DNA from: Gautieria morchelliformis
Taxonomy: Eukaryota; Basidiomycota; Agaricomycetes; Gomphales; Gomphaceae
NCBI GenBank assembly: GCA_015179125.1
Contig: WHVA01000399.1
Coordinates: forward strand, 43,887-107,886
Length of the DNA: 64,000 bases
Reading direction: 5' to 3'
The first letter of the stretch is position 1, and each line of letters begins with the position of its first letter. A program made the translations under genes and the position numbers. Positions 10,896 through 22,945 of the stretch are shown in pieces. The notes under the pieces were generated by a model, which worked only from the letters and a program-made list of their open reading frames with translations, was not told the DNA's origin and did not search any database.

Positions 10896-11825
10896 TCAAA
10901 CTGTGGTCAACCCGAGTTCAACCGCAAAATGCTTTACCTTCGCAGATGGCAATGCTTTGGTAAGCGAGTCTGCAATCATGTCGTCGGTTGGGCAATAGAC
11001 TAATCGAACTGCCCCTTTTTCGACGATCCAGCAAATGAAATGATACCGTACGTCTATATGTTTGGTTCTTGCGTGGTACTGATGGTCCTTTGCGAGCGCG
11101 ATAGCCGATTGGTTATTGGAAAACAGGGTTGTGGCGGACAACTCGTCGTCGAAAAGCTGTTTGATAAGGGAGCGAAGCCATAAAGCTTCTTTTGCCGCGT
11201 GAGTTACTGCCACATATTCGCTCTCTGTTGTGGACAGAGAAATGATGTTTTGCCTTTTTGCGCTCCAGGAAACTGCACCACCGTGAATTATAAATGCGTA
11301 TCCGGAAATAGCGTGTCTGTCCAGCGCCATGCTGCCGTTAGCATCAGCGTATCCGGTCAGCGCATTGTTTGCATGTCCGTAAGTCAACCAAAGGTTCACA
11401 GTTCCTTTTAGATACTGAAAAATTCTTTTTACTGCATTCCAGTGAGTAGGGCCGAACTTCGTCGAGTATCGGGATACGCTCTGAACAATGAAAGCAATGT
11501 CAGGGCACGTTCCTAATGCCGCGTACATCAATGATCCTACGGCTTCTCTGTATGGCGTGTCGCGCATTAGAGCCCATTCGGCAGTCGTTTTAGGTGTTTG
11601 GGACATCGAAAGCAACAGACCGTGTTGCATTGGTGTGGACGCGGGTTTCAGGTCATCCAGATTGTAACGGCGTATTATGGAGGCGATATAGGATCTCTGA
11701 GAGAGATGAATGGTACGTCTTTCTCTGTCGCGTTTGAGTTCGATCCCTAACAGCCAGTGTAGTTCGCCTAGGTCCGTTATTTCGACGTGTCTCGCGATGT
11801 AAGTTGCTTTGGTGGTGAGACGCAA
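10896..11825 (-). pseudogene. pol: Copia reverse transcriptase C-terminus and RNase H
   Basis: The 309-residue frame starts inside RT ('LGELHWLLGIELKRDR', 'AVGSLMYAALGTCPDIAF') and runs through the copia RNase H: 'TGYADANGS', 'SLSTTESEYVAVTHAAKEALWL', 'NNQSAIALAKDH', 'ARTKHIDVRYHF', 'DMIADSLTKALP'. It ends at a stop just before the polypurine tract. The catalytic YVDD part and all upstream domains are missing. This is a remnant, although the remaining frame is fully open. Confidence 0.85.
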
Positions 11826-13032
11826 ACATTAGCTACAACAGCCATTAGACGAATCGGAATGGTAGGAAAACCGCTTGCATCAGTGGAATTATACAAGGGG
11901 GGTGCGGCCAGTACCGTCTCAACGGGATGTTTCAAGACTCACAATGTGTGCACTCTGTACGACTCTGGAGGGATTGGTCCTGAAAAAAAGATACCAATAA
12001 AGAGGAGCGACCGAGAAAGAGTGAGCATGAGCAGCTTCAGAGGCAGCGCGCGTAGTCGATACTCAGACGCAGACATCGGCTGGATGTTTCTCAATTCCGC
12101 AAGTCCCAACCATCACGGAATTACCATTCTGTGCTGTGCCACGCGCAGAAAACACTGCCTTAGCTTCCAAAGGGCGTGAAACCTATTCGCAAATGGCGAT
12201 ATGGCCCATAGGAACAATGGCGTTAAAAATGCACGCCCCAACCGTGAGGCTAAAAGAAGTCCATGCGCAGGTTTCGGCGGCAGACTGATGGTAGGCTCGG
12301 GCCAAATTCCAGTAGTTATAATAACAATCCGACAAAAATTATGATTATGAATTGCAGGGCTAAGATAGGCTGTCGAGCAAGAAGACTCACCTTAGTAATC
12401 TACAGCAGGTCATGATATTACTGGAATAGGTTTGGGAACTAATTCCCAACTTGAATGCGTATTGCTCCTCGACACCGCTTACTCCGTTCGCGCGGTGACA
12501 GGCACAAACATGGGATATAAAAAATAAATACTTCATAACAGGATCACAGATGATGAAAAATGTTAACATATAGGAAGAAATAAGGACTTCATGTTATTCC
12601 GCCGAAGTTGGGGCTTCATAGGCCAGTGTCCTACCTCTGGTAGCCAGTAGTTCCGAGCCAAATACTAGTAAAGGTGCCCTCTTTACAATCCAAACTCGTG
12701 AGTGGAGAAATAAGTAAATAAATAATAACCGGGTGAAAAAGTGCGAAAGCTTGACTAGGGCTCTTTACCTCACGCTTATAACTGATTCCTGAACATTTGT
12801 TTGTAGGGATGGGGATTTCGGGTTCTAAGATGTTTATAAAGATTAAAGCAGCTATGAGGGCGTGGCACCTTACGATAACGGTTATGTAAACTGTATGCGA
12901 GCGATCACAGCTCCAATTATAAAATGAGAATCGTTGGACGAAGAAATTCACACGTCCCTCGGCTACACCCGGTGGTGTGACAGGCGTCACGCATCATCTG
13001 CGAGCGCGCAACCTGCCTTGCGACACACACCC
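11826..13032 (-). repeat. Inverted copy of unit C, kinase-proximal part
   Basis: It is the reverse complement of about 30392-31530 and of 38362-39350. It ends directly at the kinase start codon, so in every copy unit C forms the upstream (promoter-side) region of the kinase. No open frame conserved between copies is seen in the half nearest the kinase. Confidence 0.85.
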
Positions 13033-14399
13033 ATGGCTAACTTGAAGACCTACGAAGACTATGATACACTAATCAGACAATATATACAAGAGGATAAACC
13101 TCTATACAATTTAAGGCCTGGAGAACGCTTCTGGATTGCCCTCCAACCATGGCTCGCCTCGTGTGGGTACATACTCCGCCCCCGATATCGTCCAGGGTGG
13201 GTGCCCTCCTGGATAGGCACTGATCAACTCCCTACTATGTGTGAGGATGGAATTGCTCACTGGGTACGTGAGCTCTATACGTAGCGACATATCAGAGATG
13301 TCACACGAAGCTCAGCATCCCAGCTTGCTCGACGCGACCAGAGCGTCAGACGGCAAACTTGTCATGCTCAAGTTAACTTTTCGGTCGGTACACCCATTCG
13401 AATCCGAGATAGGTCGCTATCTGTCCAGCGAAACCCTCGCGTCAGACCCTAGTAACCATTGCATACCCATACTCGACGTTCTGCTCGTCCCAGACTACGA
13501 GGATCTTGACATCATTGTTATGCCGCTTCTCCTTAATTATGGCTACCACCCTTCCTTCAAGACGGTTGGTGAATCCGTGGAGTTCTTCAGGCAGATCTTT
13601 GAGGTACATCTCCTTCAATGTTGTCCAATATGACGCCACATTGAGTTTTTCAGGGCCTTCACTTTATGCACCTGCATCATGTAGCTCATCGGTAACAGTT
13701 CCTAGCATTCATACGCTCCTGCAACTGATATTTCGTTGCTCCAGTGACTGTTCTGGGCCAAATATTATGATGGACGGCACGGAATTATACCCTGATGGTT
13801 TTCATCCCATGCAACCAAGGTGGACGCCAAACCGTCTCAGGCGTGCAAAGCATCGTACCCGCACAGAACGACCGCCCAAATATTACCTTACAGACTTTGG
13901 ACTATCCCGTCGCTATGATCCCGAAGCAGGCCCGGCTCTCGAACTGCCCATTCGTGGAAATGACAAAACGGTACCCGAGTTCCAGGGGGATGGATATGAT
14001 CAAGCCAGCGACCCTTTCGCTACAGATGTCTACTATATTGGGAATGAAATCAAGACGCGTTTTTTGCAGGTGCGTCTAAGATGGGCAATTTTAGATGTCT
14101 CTCACACGTTGCTTATTAATGGCTAGGGCACCGTGAACTTCAATTTCATGTCCTCTCTGATAGCTGATATGACAGCAAATGATCCTGCAAAGCGACCTTC
14201 AATGGACCAAGTGGTGGATCGGTTTGACACCATCTTACACTCGCTGGCCACCTCCCAGCTTCGCACGCGGTTAATGAAGCCCGAGGAGTTGGATCCTAAC
14301 TATTGGTTACTTCGATGGGTACTAAACGCCCCACATTTTTTCCGCAAGCTCAGATATGTTTTAAGCATGATTCCACCGATGCCTCGTCACAATGCATGA
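13033..14399 (+). CDS. Protein kinase-like gene, five exons, intact (copy 1)
   Basis: Exons 13033-13263, 13316-13603, 13654-13691, 13745-14069 and 14127-14399 join to 384 codons with no stop. The four introns (50-57 nt) are all GT-AG. Kinase landmarks are ATP-binding Lys (VMLK, about residue 96), helix-C Glu (about 106), catalytic HRD (185-187; the Arg codon is split by intron 3) with Asn 192, and TDFGLSR (Asp 236). A degenerate APE-like 'VPEF' follows. All catalytic residues are present, so an active Ser/Thr-type kinase is plausible. I associate the 'VAHRDCS..NIMMD' and 'YYLTDFGLSRRYD' signatures with basidiomycete kinase-like families; the substrate is unknown. The start is chosen at MANLKTYED because copy 3 shares it and divergence begins just upstream. 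Another paralogue lies at 36989-38361. Confidence 0.85.
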
Positions 14400-14523
14400 G
14401 TGATTAACATTAAGTGTGGTTGGTCATTATGATAAGGCGGCGGGTTTTTGATTTGTAGCCGTACCACGTGACTGTCAAATCCAATTAAGATCACTACCGG
14501 TATCGGTAGCGGCGCTTTAGCGC

Positions 14524-14977
14524 CAGTCCCCGACTCCTTTACGTACAGGAGTCACACGTCTCATACGTGTTGAATCTCTAGGGAAAGTCTTAATGTATGT
14601 CTGTCCCGTATCTGTTATTTATAATGTCTGTACACCATACCAACACAAACTGAACGCGTAGCAGAACGCATACCTCAACGGAAGGCAGGCGGGGACAGAG
14701 ATGGTGTAAAGAAAGATGCCAACTAAGTACACAGGAAAGAAGGAGGCAATATATTATATGGTATGCTATTATAAAACACGGCGTCAGGAGGCCGTGGTAA
14801 GGATAGAAACAAACATAATCTCAGAATGATGACGAACGTGCAGGGTAAATCCAAGAAGGACATAAATAATCATATCTAACATAAACCATCATAATCCGTA
14901 TCCGTACCAGATACTGTAAATCCTGACCAGGTTGTGTCGACAGAACCCTCCCTCCTTTCAGTCGGAGTCGGGGACTG
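14524..14977. mobile_element. Candidate MITE with 14-bp perfect inverted ends
   Basis: CAGTCCCCGACTCC at 14524-14537 is exactly inverted at 14964-14977, bounding 454 bp without coding capacity. It lies just past the downstream limit of the kinase repeat homology. I could not find a clear target duplication, so it may be old. Confidence 0.5.
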
Positions 14978-15640
14978 ACTTAGGTTGCGTTTGGCTGCTA
15001 CAACGCGCCGACCGCCAGCTTATCTGGAAGTATGTAGAGTTTTTGTGTAAAAATAGGAAATCTTATGTCGTTGCGGAAACATAAAGTATATCCAACTTCG
15101 CCTCAAGTTTCCGCATGTGGAAATCCAGCGTTTTGCCTGTGCTACAGCCAATCACACAAGTATTCTAATCAACTCGAGGAGCGCCGCGCAGTGGGCTCAA
15201 AACGTGGTGACGTCTCCGATGCAGATGATGAGAATGATTGAGAGAATTACATTCCTTGTTTATAATGAGCAAGATTAGTACTAACTGAATGCTTGAAGTT
15301 TTGCCCTGCTGGCTACCCTGAGGCTGTCAACGCACGAGCGAGTGCCTAGCCAATCACGGACGGTTCACGAAGGCGAGCCTGGGAAAGGTGACCGCATGGC
15401 TGCGTCCCTCGAGGCTTCGCTGATTGGACTCGTGAAAATCAAAGATTTAAACTAGCTACGAAAGTGCAATCAGAATTGGGCAAGCCCATGTTATAAGCCC
15501 CAATTCTGCTTGCTTTTTCAATTTGGAAAATGCAAATTGCGCGGCTGAACGGGTTCTAAATAAGTTATCATAACATGGTACCGTTACATAACCCAAGTAG
15601 TATAACTACTTATGTACTTATACCGGGCCCAGTCCTATAG
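14978..15640. other. Intergenic sequence, nothing recognised
   Basis: No open frame, terminal repeat or match to other parts of the window was found. It separates the inverted kinase copy from the first tandem B unit. Confidence 0.4.
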
Positions 15641-15806
15641 TAATTACGTAATTGCAATTCCACACTTCATGAGACTCCGGACCGTCGATGTGTACTGCAA
15701 CACCTCGTGTTTACCACACTCTCAGCCTGAGGAACCGTATTCAAAGCAAATATAAAATGGATGTCCTCTCATCCATGTATGTGTAACTCGCATCTCACTC
15801 CTCAGC

Positions 15807-16483
15807 ATGGCCGAAATGGCCGCCCTCCACGCTATCCCACCTGTGGTATCTACCGTCATGAAACTTAAAGAAATGGTTTCCGTAAAAAGTCGAGTCAGAC
15901 GTTCAGATGCCCTGATGGACGAGGCCCAGGAGAAATTCGAGAGATGGGGCAAGTATATGCAGCCAGGTGTTGCAAAGGGGTTGGCCGCTACACGTGAGGA
16001 GTGAGTCAACCTATCATATCTCCTGGAGTTGTACAGATATATATCATCTGGGTTTCAGGATCCAACAGCAGCGGGCAGCATTACAACCCAATATGCGCAC
16101 CGTCAAAGGCAGGTATCGAAGCTGGAATAAAGCGGCCACTTATCAGGACAATGTGGAAATATTTTACGGGGAAGTCAAAGTTAGTCGACCTTCGAGATAG
16201 CTCGGCGGTAACGTTAGCCTAAACAACGCGCATCTCTTGCAGACCTCCTCAGATAAAGTACGATATCAGAGGCACAACGAGGAACTCGAAGAAGTGTGGG
16301 CTGCTCGCGGTATAGCCTCCGACTCTTCAGGTGAGCTTTCTTAAGCATTCTATGAATAGGATCAAGTTACTGTAGATAAGCTCCTGAATATTTGATAGCA
16401 ATACTCACTGCATATTTACCACAGGGTCACGTCTCCAACCCCAAGCGACGGAAACTGGTGAGCGCCGGGATCTACCTGCCTGA
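15807..16483 (+). CDS. Small unrecognised four-exon gene (copy 1)
   Basis: Exons 15807-16000, 16059-16179, 16243-16330 and 16425-16483 join to 153 codons. The three introns (58, 63, 94 nt) have GT-AG ends and the reading frame closes exactly. The start is the first of two in-frame ATGs (MAEMAAL). The product is hydrophilic, rich in Glu, Arg and Gln, with likely helical stretches (EAQEKFERWGKYM; HNEELEEVW). There is no signal peptide, membrane segment or known domain that I can name. A paralogue at 32800-33441 keeps the same exon layout. Function is unknown. Confidence 0.6.
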
Positions 16484-18161
16484 CTGAACTGACTGATGCG
16501 ATGACTTACATAACTATTTTATACACCGCCACTGGGTACCATGAAGAACATTTTCCGCCCGATGCACCATTGAGCTACCCAACGGCCTCGGGTTCTGGGT
16601 CACACTCAGGTCGCGTATGGACTTGTCATTCCACCGAAATCTCATCCACTCATATCAGAATGGTATTTGTAAGAAGCGCAACGATGTCAAAGTGGAAAAT
16701 CCAACCCGTGAGTCTATATTTTAAGTCATCGATTGCGTTTCCTAATGCAAATAATGTATGTCACTTAAAAGAAGCAGCGCCAGAATCATTCGCGATGGGC
16801 GGCATGGTGAGCGCCTTGCCAGCGCCGACGGGGCAAGGGGTAGGTATTCCTTGTGTGAATTTATCTTATGCTCACGTATATGGTAGAAACCAGCATTTTT
16901 ACGGTCCGGACAAAATTCCCAAAGGTCCACGAATGGACCAAGCAGGTCGGTACAAATTAGCCACCCTGCTCCTCTGTCGAGGACATGGTCGTGCCCACTG
17001 TGTAGGACAGTGAAGACTGTCAGAAACGAGCTTCTTGTATGTGCTTGTGTTGCGACTTCTAGTGTCCTACTTGTCCTACTAAGTTTCTGAATTCTAGTCC
17101 CATATGAGACGCAGACACGAGAACGGTGATCAATTTGGCTACCATGTGTATTTCATTCCCGTATAACCTCTTTCCTATCTAGCCCACATTTGCCCCTCGT
17201 GTTTAACAGCCTACGAGAGCCAGGATGAATTGAATAGTCATGAGGCAGCAACTCATTGATACACGACTCGGACCAGCGCTCCCAACTATCCCTCCTTGTC
17301 GCGAGCGCGGTGAATATTGGCCAGAATTTCGTGGGAGGAGAGTGAGGCAGGGTTAGGGTGAGATATTCGGTTGAGAGGTGGTGAATGAGCGACGGAGTGT
17401 GTGGGACTAGTGGTATAAGTGTTTGTAAAAACGCGGGGGTGAGGAGGGTGGAGAGAAGGGAAGCGCGTGAGGGAAGGGGGCGGCAGGGCGCTGAGTGAGA
17501 CAAATTTTGGGGATGTCAGCATGGGAAACACGCTCGATGTAACATTAGTTCGTTTTGAAATGGTCGTATGCCAGGTGAGAATGGAATATGCTTTGGAGGG
17601 AGATCCAACATCTTCACAGAGAGTATCGGGAGAGTCTACAACAAGAAGGACGGGGCCATCGGGTGCTATGCAAACAACTCAACGTTCAGTTACTAGCTCA
17701 TGATCCACAAATGTGTATTTACCGTCATTTACGGCTTACATGCTTCGTGCAAAAGACCTGACGATCAGCCATCCTGCTCTTCTTCCCACCCGTACCCCGG
17801 CACCTTCTCCCTCAAATCAACAAGTCTCACAAGCCCCTATAGGCGTTGGCCAGTCATCCCTGCACGCACTGTTGCCGGCGCATGGAGCAAACATACACAC
17901 TATCGTCGCTGTGCGCCATGTCCATGTCAGGCCCGCAGCAAGCATGCTCTGAATGATCACGAGAGTACGCTGGTGACCGCGGGGATGGAGGCCCGTGGAG
18001 AGAAGACTCGTCAGATACTTCTTCGACTAGGTAAATTAACCATGACGTGAGCCGTTTAGATTGGCTCGGTCGTCGGACCACTGCTCCGGACACCCGATTG
18101 CTGGTCCGGGGCCGGTTAACTGGTTCGTGGCTAATTCAAAGACCGTTGCTCAGATAATACC
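16484..18161. other. Non-coding part of unit B, copy 1
   Basis: A frame at 16501-17013 and frames around 17153-18093 are open here, but their counterparts in copy 2 (33442-34080, 35410-36250) are broken by indels and stops. I see no supported gene. The 9 bases 18153-18161 (GATAATACC) are the left target duplication of the next element. Confidence 0.5.
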
Positions 18162-19768
18162 AGTAATATCCCCATTACTTATGTCCCCACTGATTGGCCC
18201 TGGGCGCCAATGCAACCCAGGGCCATGGCCACTCTAGTACCCCCAATTTCCAATGCCGGCCACCGGGCTGCCCTGTCACACACCAGCAGACAGTGTTGTG
18301 CAATGGTATCCAATGCACCACACTATCAACCATTGCTGTCTCAAAATCCAATGTTCTCCATCACACATTAGTGTAGCCCACCACAATAGCATTGTAGTGT
18401 TCACCAAATAATAATTTACATGGATACAATCAGGCAGCCAGGTATAATGTGGGCTGGTGGCAAGGTCATCACTAGAGGGTAAGCGATATTTGTTGAATTA
18501 CTAGTAGGGAAAACTCAAATAGATCGCCAGCCTGCCTTGCGCCTGCCACGGCCACGCGAGGCGGCGAGGCAGACGAACACCGCCGCGCGACGTGGAGGCA
18601 GAGACAACGCATGGCCCAACGATGACCGAGATCGCGATCCCGAGCCCTAGCTCCATCGCGTCCGTGATGGACGCGATCCAGCACACCCCACTTGGAGCTA
18701 CACCCCACGAGCCAACCACGCGAGGCGGCGTGCCAAACGAGCACCGCCGCTACGACGGCATTGCTCACGGGCCAGGACGGTTCCCATGGTGCTCGGCGGC
18801 AGGTGAAGGGGCACGCAGAGGCCATAGATCTCGGGGGCGGCACTGGCTTCACGGATCACCTTATTGGAACACATATAGGAATCCACTGCACGGCGGGCAC
18901 CTCGATTCCCGCGCCGTTGTGCGGCGCCGTCCATGGGCGGCTCTGCAGGGCCACCGTCTCGTCCGTGCGCTCGTGCTCCCTGTCCTTCCCCTTGCGCCGC
19001 CCCCCGCCCACGCTCTCCCCGCCCCACCCCCCACCACTACCGCGGAACCCGCCCATGCCCATCACAGCGTCCACCACCACACTCACCCCCCACCACCACC
19101 ACCACTCCGGCCCTCACTGTGCATCCTCACACGGACCTGCAAGTCCATCCACGTCATGTGCCGCGCGCAGCGCGCAGAGCACGATGGGCCAGTCGTCCGT
19201 GTACACGCGGCGCATCGCGCCGTGCGTGAGGCCGCCGCCCCAGATGGGGAGCAGTGCGGTGGTGGGAGGCGCGTAGGGAGGAGCGCGCGGGGGATAAGGA
19301 ACGGGACTTTGACGTCGCGCGAGCGGGGCCTTGAGGGTGTCGTGCGCGCCCGTGCCATTCTTCATGGCGTCCTTCTCCTCGCCGGGCCCCGGGCGTGAGG
19401 GCAACAGCCCCCTCCTCCACTGAGAGGAAGGAATACGGAAAGGGAGTTCGTGGGAGAATGTATATCCCCAGCTCGAACGGCGGCGTGGGCGTGCGTGGAA
19501 GAGGCAGGGTTGGCAGGTTGGCATAGACTGCGTGTGCGTGTGCGTGACGACCCGGGGGGCGGAGGCATAACTCACTTTAAGTACCTGTTTTGAGGGTCGG
19601 TCGTCAACGGTGACCGTTGGAGGCCAGTATAGCTTACAATAAGGAAATGATCTTGTGGGTAGTGACCGGTGAGCACGAGAATAGATCACCGAGTGTGACT
19701 ATCCTTCACCGGTGACCACCAGTGTACACCACTGGGTAGTGTCGGGGTGAGTATTGGCGATATTACTC
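18162..19768. mobile_element. Pack-MULE-like TIR element with GC-rich cargo, TSD GATAATACC
   Basis: This 1607-bp insertion starts AGTAATATCCCCATTACT and ends GGCGATATTACTC. The ends are imperfect inverted repeats that stay alignable for about 30 bp. It is flanked by 9-bp duplications GATAATACC (18153-18161 and 19769-19777). The second B copy lacks it at 36240-36262. A 9-bp duplication fits Mutator-like elements. The core (about 18510-19560) is much richer in GC than the ends and carries several overlapping long frames on both strands, which suggests captured genic DNA. No transposase is seen. Confidence 0.7.
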
Positions 19769-20209
19769 GATAATACCTACTGCATCCGACATAGCAACCT
19801 TACATCAAACGATATACATATGGTCTCATTGAAGTGATTCTGTTACTTCTCGCATAACTAGCTGCTCCGCGTCATCTGTGGCCCTTGGATTCACTTCACC
19901 GGGTAATAAGGCTGGTTCAAGCATGTGTGCTTCTGGTTTACTTATCTCGCCGAATCATTTACCCAATCGGAAACCGTCAGCCCATTTTCAGACCATCCTC
20001 AAGAAGTGCGCCCTGCTTGCAGGATGACTTCGTGTGCATATTTGTCGGAAAGATATTGAGTTATGAAAAGGTGGTGTCTGAGGAGGCTGGGGACTCTTTT
20101 TCTCCTTTCTGCGAATGACAGATCCCCATTTCTCGGCGTGACCTTGAGTAAAAGGTTTGAGGTATGTAAAAAGACACGCTGGTACAAGAAACTAAATACC
20201 TTCACTGAT

Positions 20210-21280
20210 TGTCAAACCGATCCACCACTTGATCTATCGAAGGTCGCTTTGCAGGACCATTTGCTGTCATATCAACTATCAGAGAGGACATGAAATTGAA
20301 GTTCACAGTGCCCTAGCCATCAATAAGCAATGTGTGGGAGACATCTAAAATTGCCCATCTTAGGCGCACCTGCAAAAAACGCGTCTTGATTTCATTCCCA
20401 ATATAGCAGACATCTGTGGCAAAAGGGTCGCTAGCTTGATCATAGCCATCTCCTTGGAACTCGGGTACCGTTTTGTCATTTCCACGAATGGGCAGTTCGA
20501 GAGCCGGGCCTGCTTCGGGATCATAGCGACGGGATAGTCCAAAGTCTGTAAGATAATATTTGGGCGGTCGCTCTGTTCGCGTACGATGCTTTGAACGCCT
20601 AAGACGGTTTGGCGGCCACAATGGTTCCATGGGATGAAAACCATCAGGGTATAATTTCGTGCCGTCCATCATAATATTTGGTCCAGAACAGTCGCTGGAG
20701 TATCGAAATAATCAGTGGCGGGAACTATGAATGCTAGGAGCTGTTACCTATGAGCGACATGACCGGTGCACAAAGTGAAGGCCCTGAAAAACTCAATGTG
20801 GCGTCATATTGGACAACATTGAAGGAGATGTACTTCAAAGATCTGTCTGAAGAACTCCATGGATTCACCAACTGCCTTTAAGGAAGGGCGGTAGCCATAA
20901 TCCAGAGGGAGCAGCATAACAATGATATCGAGATCCTCGTAGTCTGGGACACCAGAACATCGAGTATGGGTATGCAATGGTTATTGGGGTCTGACGCGAG
21001 GCTTTTGCTGGACAGATAGCGAACTATCTCGGACTCTAATGGTTTTACGAACCGAAAATTTAACTTTAGCACGACAAGTTTGCCGTCTGACGCTCTGGTG
21101 GCGTCGAGCAAGCTGGGATGCTGAGCCTCGTATGATATCTCTGATATGTCGCTACCTAGAGAGCTAACGTACCTGCTGAATAATTCCATCCTCACACTCA
21201 AGATTGTATAAAGGTTTACCCTCATGTATATGCTGTCTAATTAGTGTATCATAGTCTTTGCATGTCTTCAAGTTGGCTAT
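20210..21280 (-). pseudogene. Kinase pseudogene (copy 2)
   Basis: It is homologous to the kinase at 13033-14399 on the opposite strand. Four lesions are visible: the start ATG is ATA (21280-21278), 123 nt of exon 1 are missing, one base is lost in exon 2 near 20950 (the 'LVPDYEDLD' frame breaks), and exon 5 is truncated after about 100 nt at the junction near 20209. Exon 4, with the DFG loop, is still open (20672-20313). The copia element at 21303 is inserted just upstream of the lost start. Confidence 0.9.
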
Positions 21281-21302
21281 GGCTGTGTGTCGCAACTCGC
21301 AA

Positions 21303-21461
21303 TGTTGTGAATCCGATTGACCAGTCGCCGAGTCGGCACCACCTTCTCTTTTTGGACAATATTACTAAGCAACTAGCTACCCAACTCGTGTAAGACGGCG
21401 CTTCAGACTTTCTTCTGACGCCGTCCAGGTTCTAAACTGCCTATAGAAGTTGCTCACAATA
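21303..21461 (+). repeat. 5' LTR of copia element 1
   Basis: This 159-bp terminal repeat has near-perfect inverted tips TGTTGTGA/TCACAATA. It is followed directly by the GGTTATGGGCCCC primer-binding block at 21462-21474. Confidence 0.9.
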
Positions 21462-21549
21462 GGTTATGGGCCCCGCTCCCTGAAAACTTAATTTTAACCT
21501 AACCGTCGACGCAAAACGCGCGAGAGTCTCACTACCCTACACCCATACC

Positions 21550-22824
21550 ATGGCCGACACAACGACCTCGAAACTCCTATCGACTATCGAGAAGTTCGAT
21601 GGAACGAACTGGGAAACGTGGTCCTTCTCACTGAAGGCCGCGCTGATGTTCATCGACGCACTGCACATCGCTGAAGGAACTGAGACAGCCCCTTCACAGA
21701 GCATGATTCCCACCGACGAAGAACGCAGACGACTTGACGACTGGGAGAAACGTTCTCGCCAAGGTCTCTCACTGCTACTCGTCTCGGTCAAACCCTCAGT
21801 CCACCAGTCCCTCGACATGGCGAAAACCCTAGAACAGAATTGGGGCAATCTCAAAACGACCTACGGGACGAGGACCGGTCTGAACTTATGGGTCGACTAC
21901 CGAAAGTACACTACCATGACCTTCTCGCACGACGCCCAGCTCACTCAACAGATCGACGAAATGTCTGAGCTAAAGAATCGAATTGTCGCCGCTGGACTAG
22001 CAATCAGCGATCCCCTACATACCCTCAACGTCCTCCAAGCCCTACCTGCATCGTATGAGATCGTACAACAGACGATCCTCGCTACCATCACGGACTTCTC
22101 CAAGATCGACTGGGTGAGCACTCGAAGTCGCATTCTATCCGAAGAACTGCGACAGGGCTCACAACCGAACGTAAACGCGATCCGTACGAAGTCGAAGTCC
22201 AGCAAGGACAAGTGCAATTACTGTGGGGGTACCGGGCATTGGGAAAAGGACTGCAGGCGCAAGACGCGCGGCCTATCTCGTGAAGAGGCGCAGTCAGAGA
22301 GAAAAAGGGGGACAGGCGACAGGAAGGGAAAAGTGAAGGGAAAAGAGAAGAGTGACGCGAAAGAAGCAACACCCACCGTGAACGCCGCCATCACGGGAGA
22401 CTCTACAAACACGCCCGATAGCACTAACAATGTAACATCCGGCACCTCAATTGATTCAATTTGCTTCTATATCGCGAGAACAAGTAAGTGGATGATCGAC
22501 TCGGGATGCACCGACCACATAACGCAGGACATCGCCGATTACTCCACGTATCAATTGCTCAAAACCCCTCGCACCGTGTTCCTAGCCGACAAAAAGAAGG
22601 CAGTGTCTTACATTGGCATCGGTACAGTCGCAACGAAAACATGGGTAAGTGGAAGAGAGAAGAAAATAGAACTTCAAAACGTGCTCCACTCACTGGACAT
22701 TGGAGGCCGCTTCATCTCAATACTCAGAATCGGAGAAAAAGGGATTACTGTCATTTTCGAAGGCCCTAGAGTGATATTCAGCAAAGATAGAGTGGAATAT
22801 GCGGTAGGACAACTCAACGGATGA
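21550..22824 (+). pseudogene. gag: Copia 1 Gag and protease
   Basis: The 424-residue frame starts after the primer-binding site. Copia Gag (about residues 1-240) contains the zinc knuckle CNYCGGTGHWEKDC near 222-235, which binds RNA in the particle. A Lys/Arg/Glu-rich linker follows, then protease with the catalytic 'IDSGCTDHI' near 315-323. A TGA at 22822-22824 stops the frame where other copias continue with 'xYWL' (here HYWLAL in the same frame). The frame then shifts by one near 22975 into the integrase. Confidence 0.9.
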
Positions 22825-22945
22825 CACTACTGGCTTGCACTAAGCTCAGCGTCGCCCTCCGTCCACTCAGCGCAAACAGAAATCCCCATCGACACCCTTC
22901 ACGCTCGCCTCGGTCACCTATCTTGGTCATCCTTGAAACGGATTA

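Larger units (their letters stand above)
10043..11825 (-). mobile_element. 3' half of a copia element (RT-RH + 3' LTR), with a solo LTR inserted
   Basis: On the minus strand: the end of pol (10896-11825), a polypurine stretch GAGAGGGAG, then a 3' LTR from TGTAGGAGG (10888) to TTCTTACA (10043). The LTR is split by the solo LTR at 10358-10855. The 5' half of the element is missing, as unit C sequence starts at 11826. The LTR contains a run of 12 G at 10211-10222 and repeated TACTTTGCACTC blocks. Confidence 0.8.
15640..20209 (+). repeat. Duplicated unit B, copy 1 (interrupted)
   Basis: 15640-18152 and 19778-20209 match about 32635-36525 in direct orientation. Copy 1 carries the 1.6-kb insertion at 18162-19768. 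Copy 2 carries about 1.27 kb extra at 34133-35408. The unit contains the small four-exon gene near its start. The rest has no frame that stays open in both copies. Confidence 0.85.

Noticed and set aside
16501-17013. 170-codon frame in unit B copy 1
   Set aside because: The matching region in copy 2 (33442-33990) is broken by indels and stops, and no domain is visible.
17153-17503. Minus-strand 116-codon frame in unit B
   Set aside because: The duplicate at 35410-35645 does not keep the frame, and the N-terminal half is simple Pro/Ser-rich sequence.
18592-19398. 268- and 194-codon frames in GC-rich DNA as host genes
   Set aside because: Several frames on both strands are open at once because of high GC, the peptides are low in complexity (His/Pro/Ala-rich), and the region is the core of a TIR insertion.
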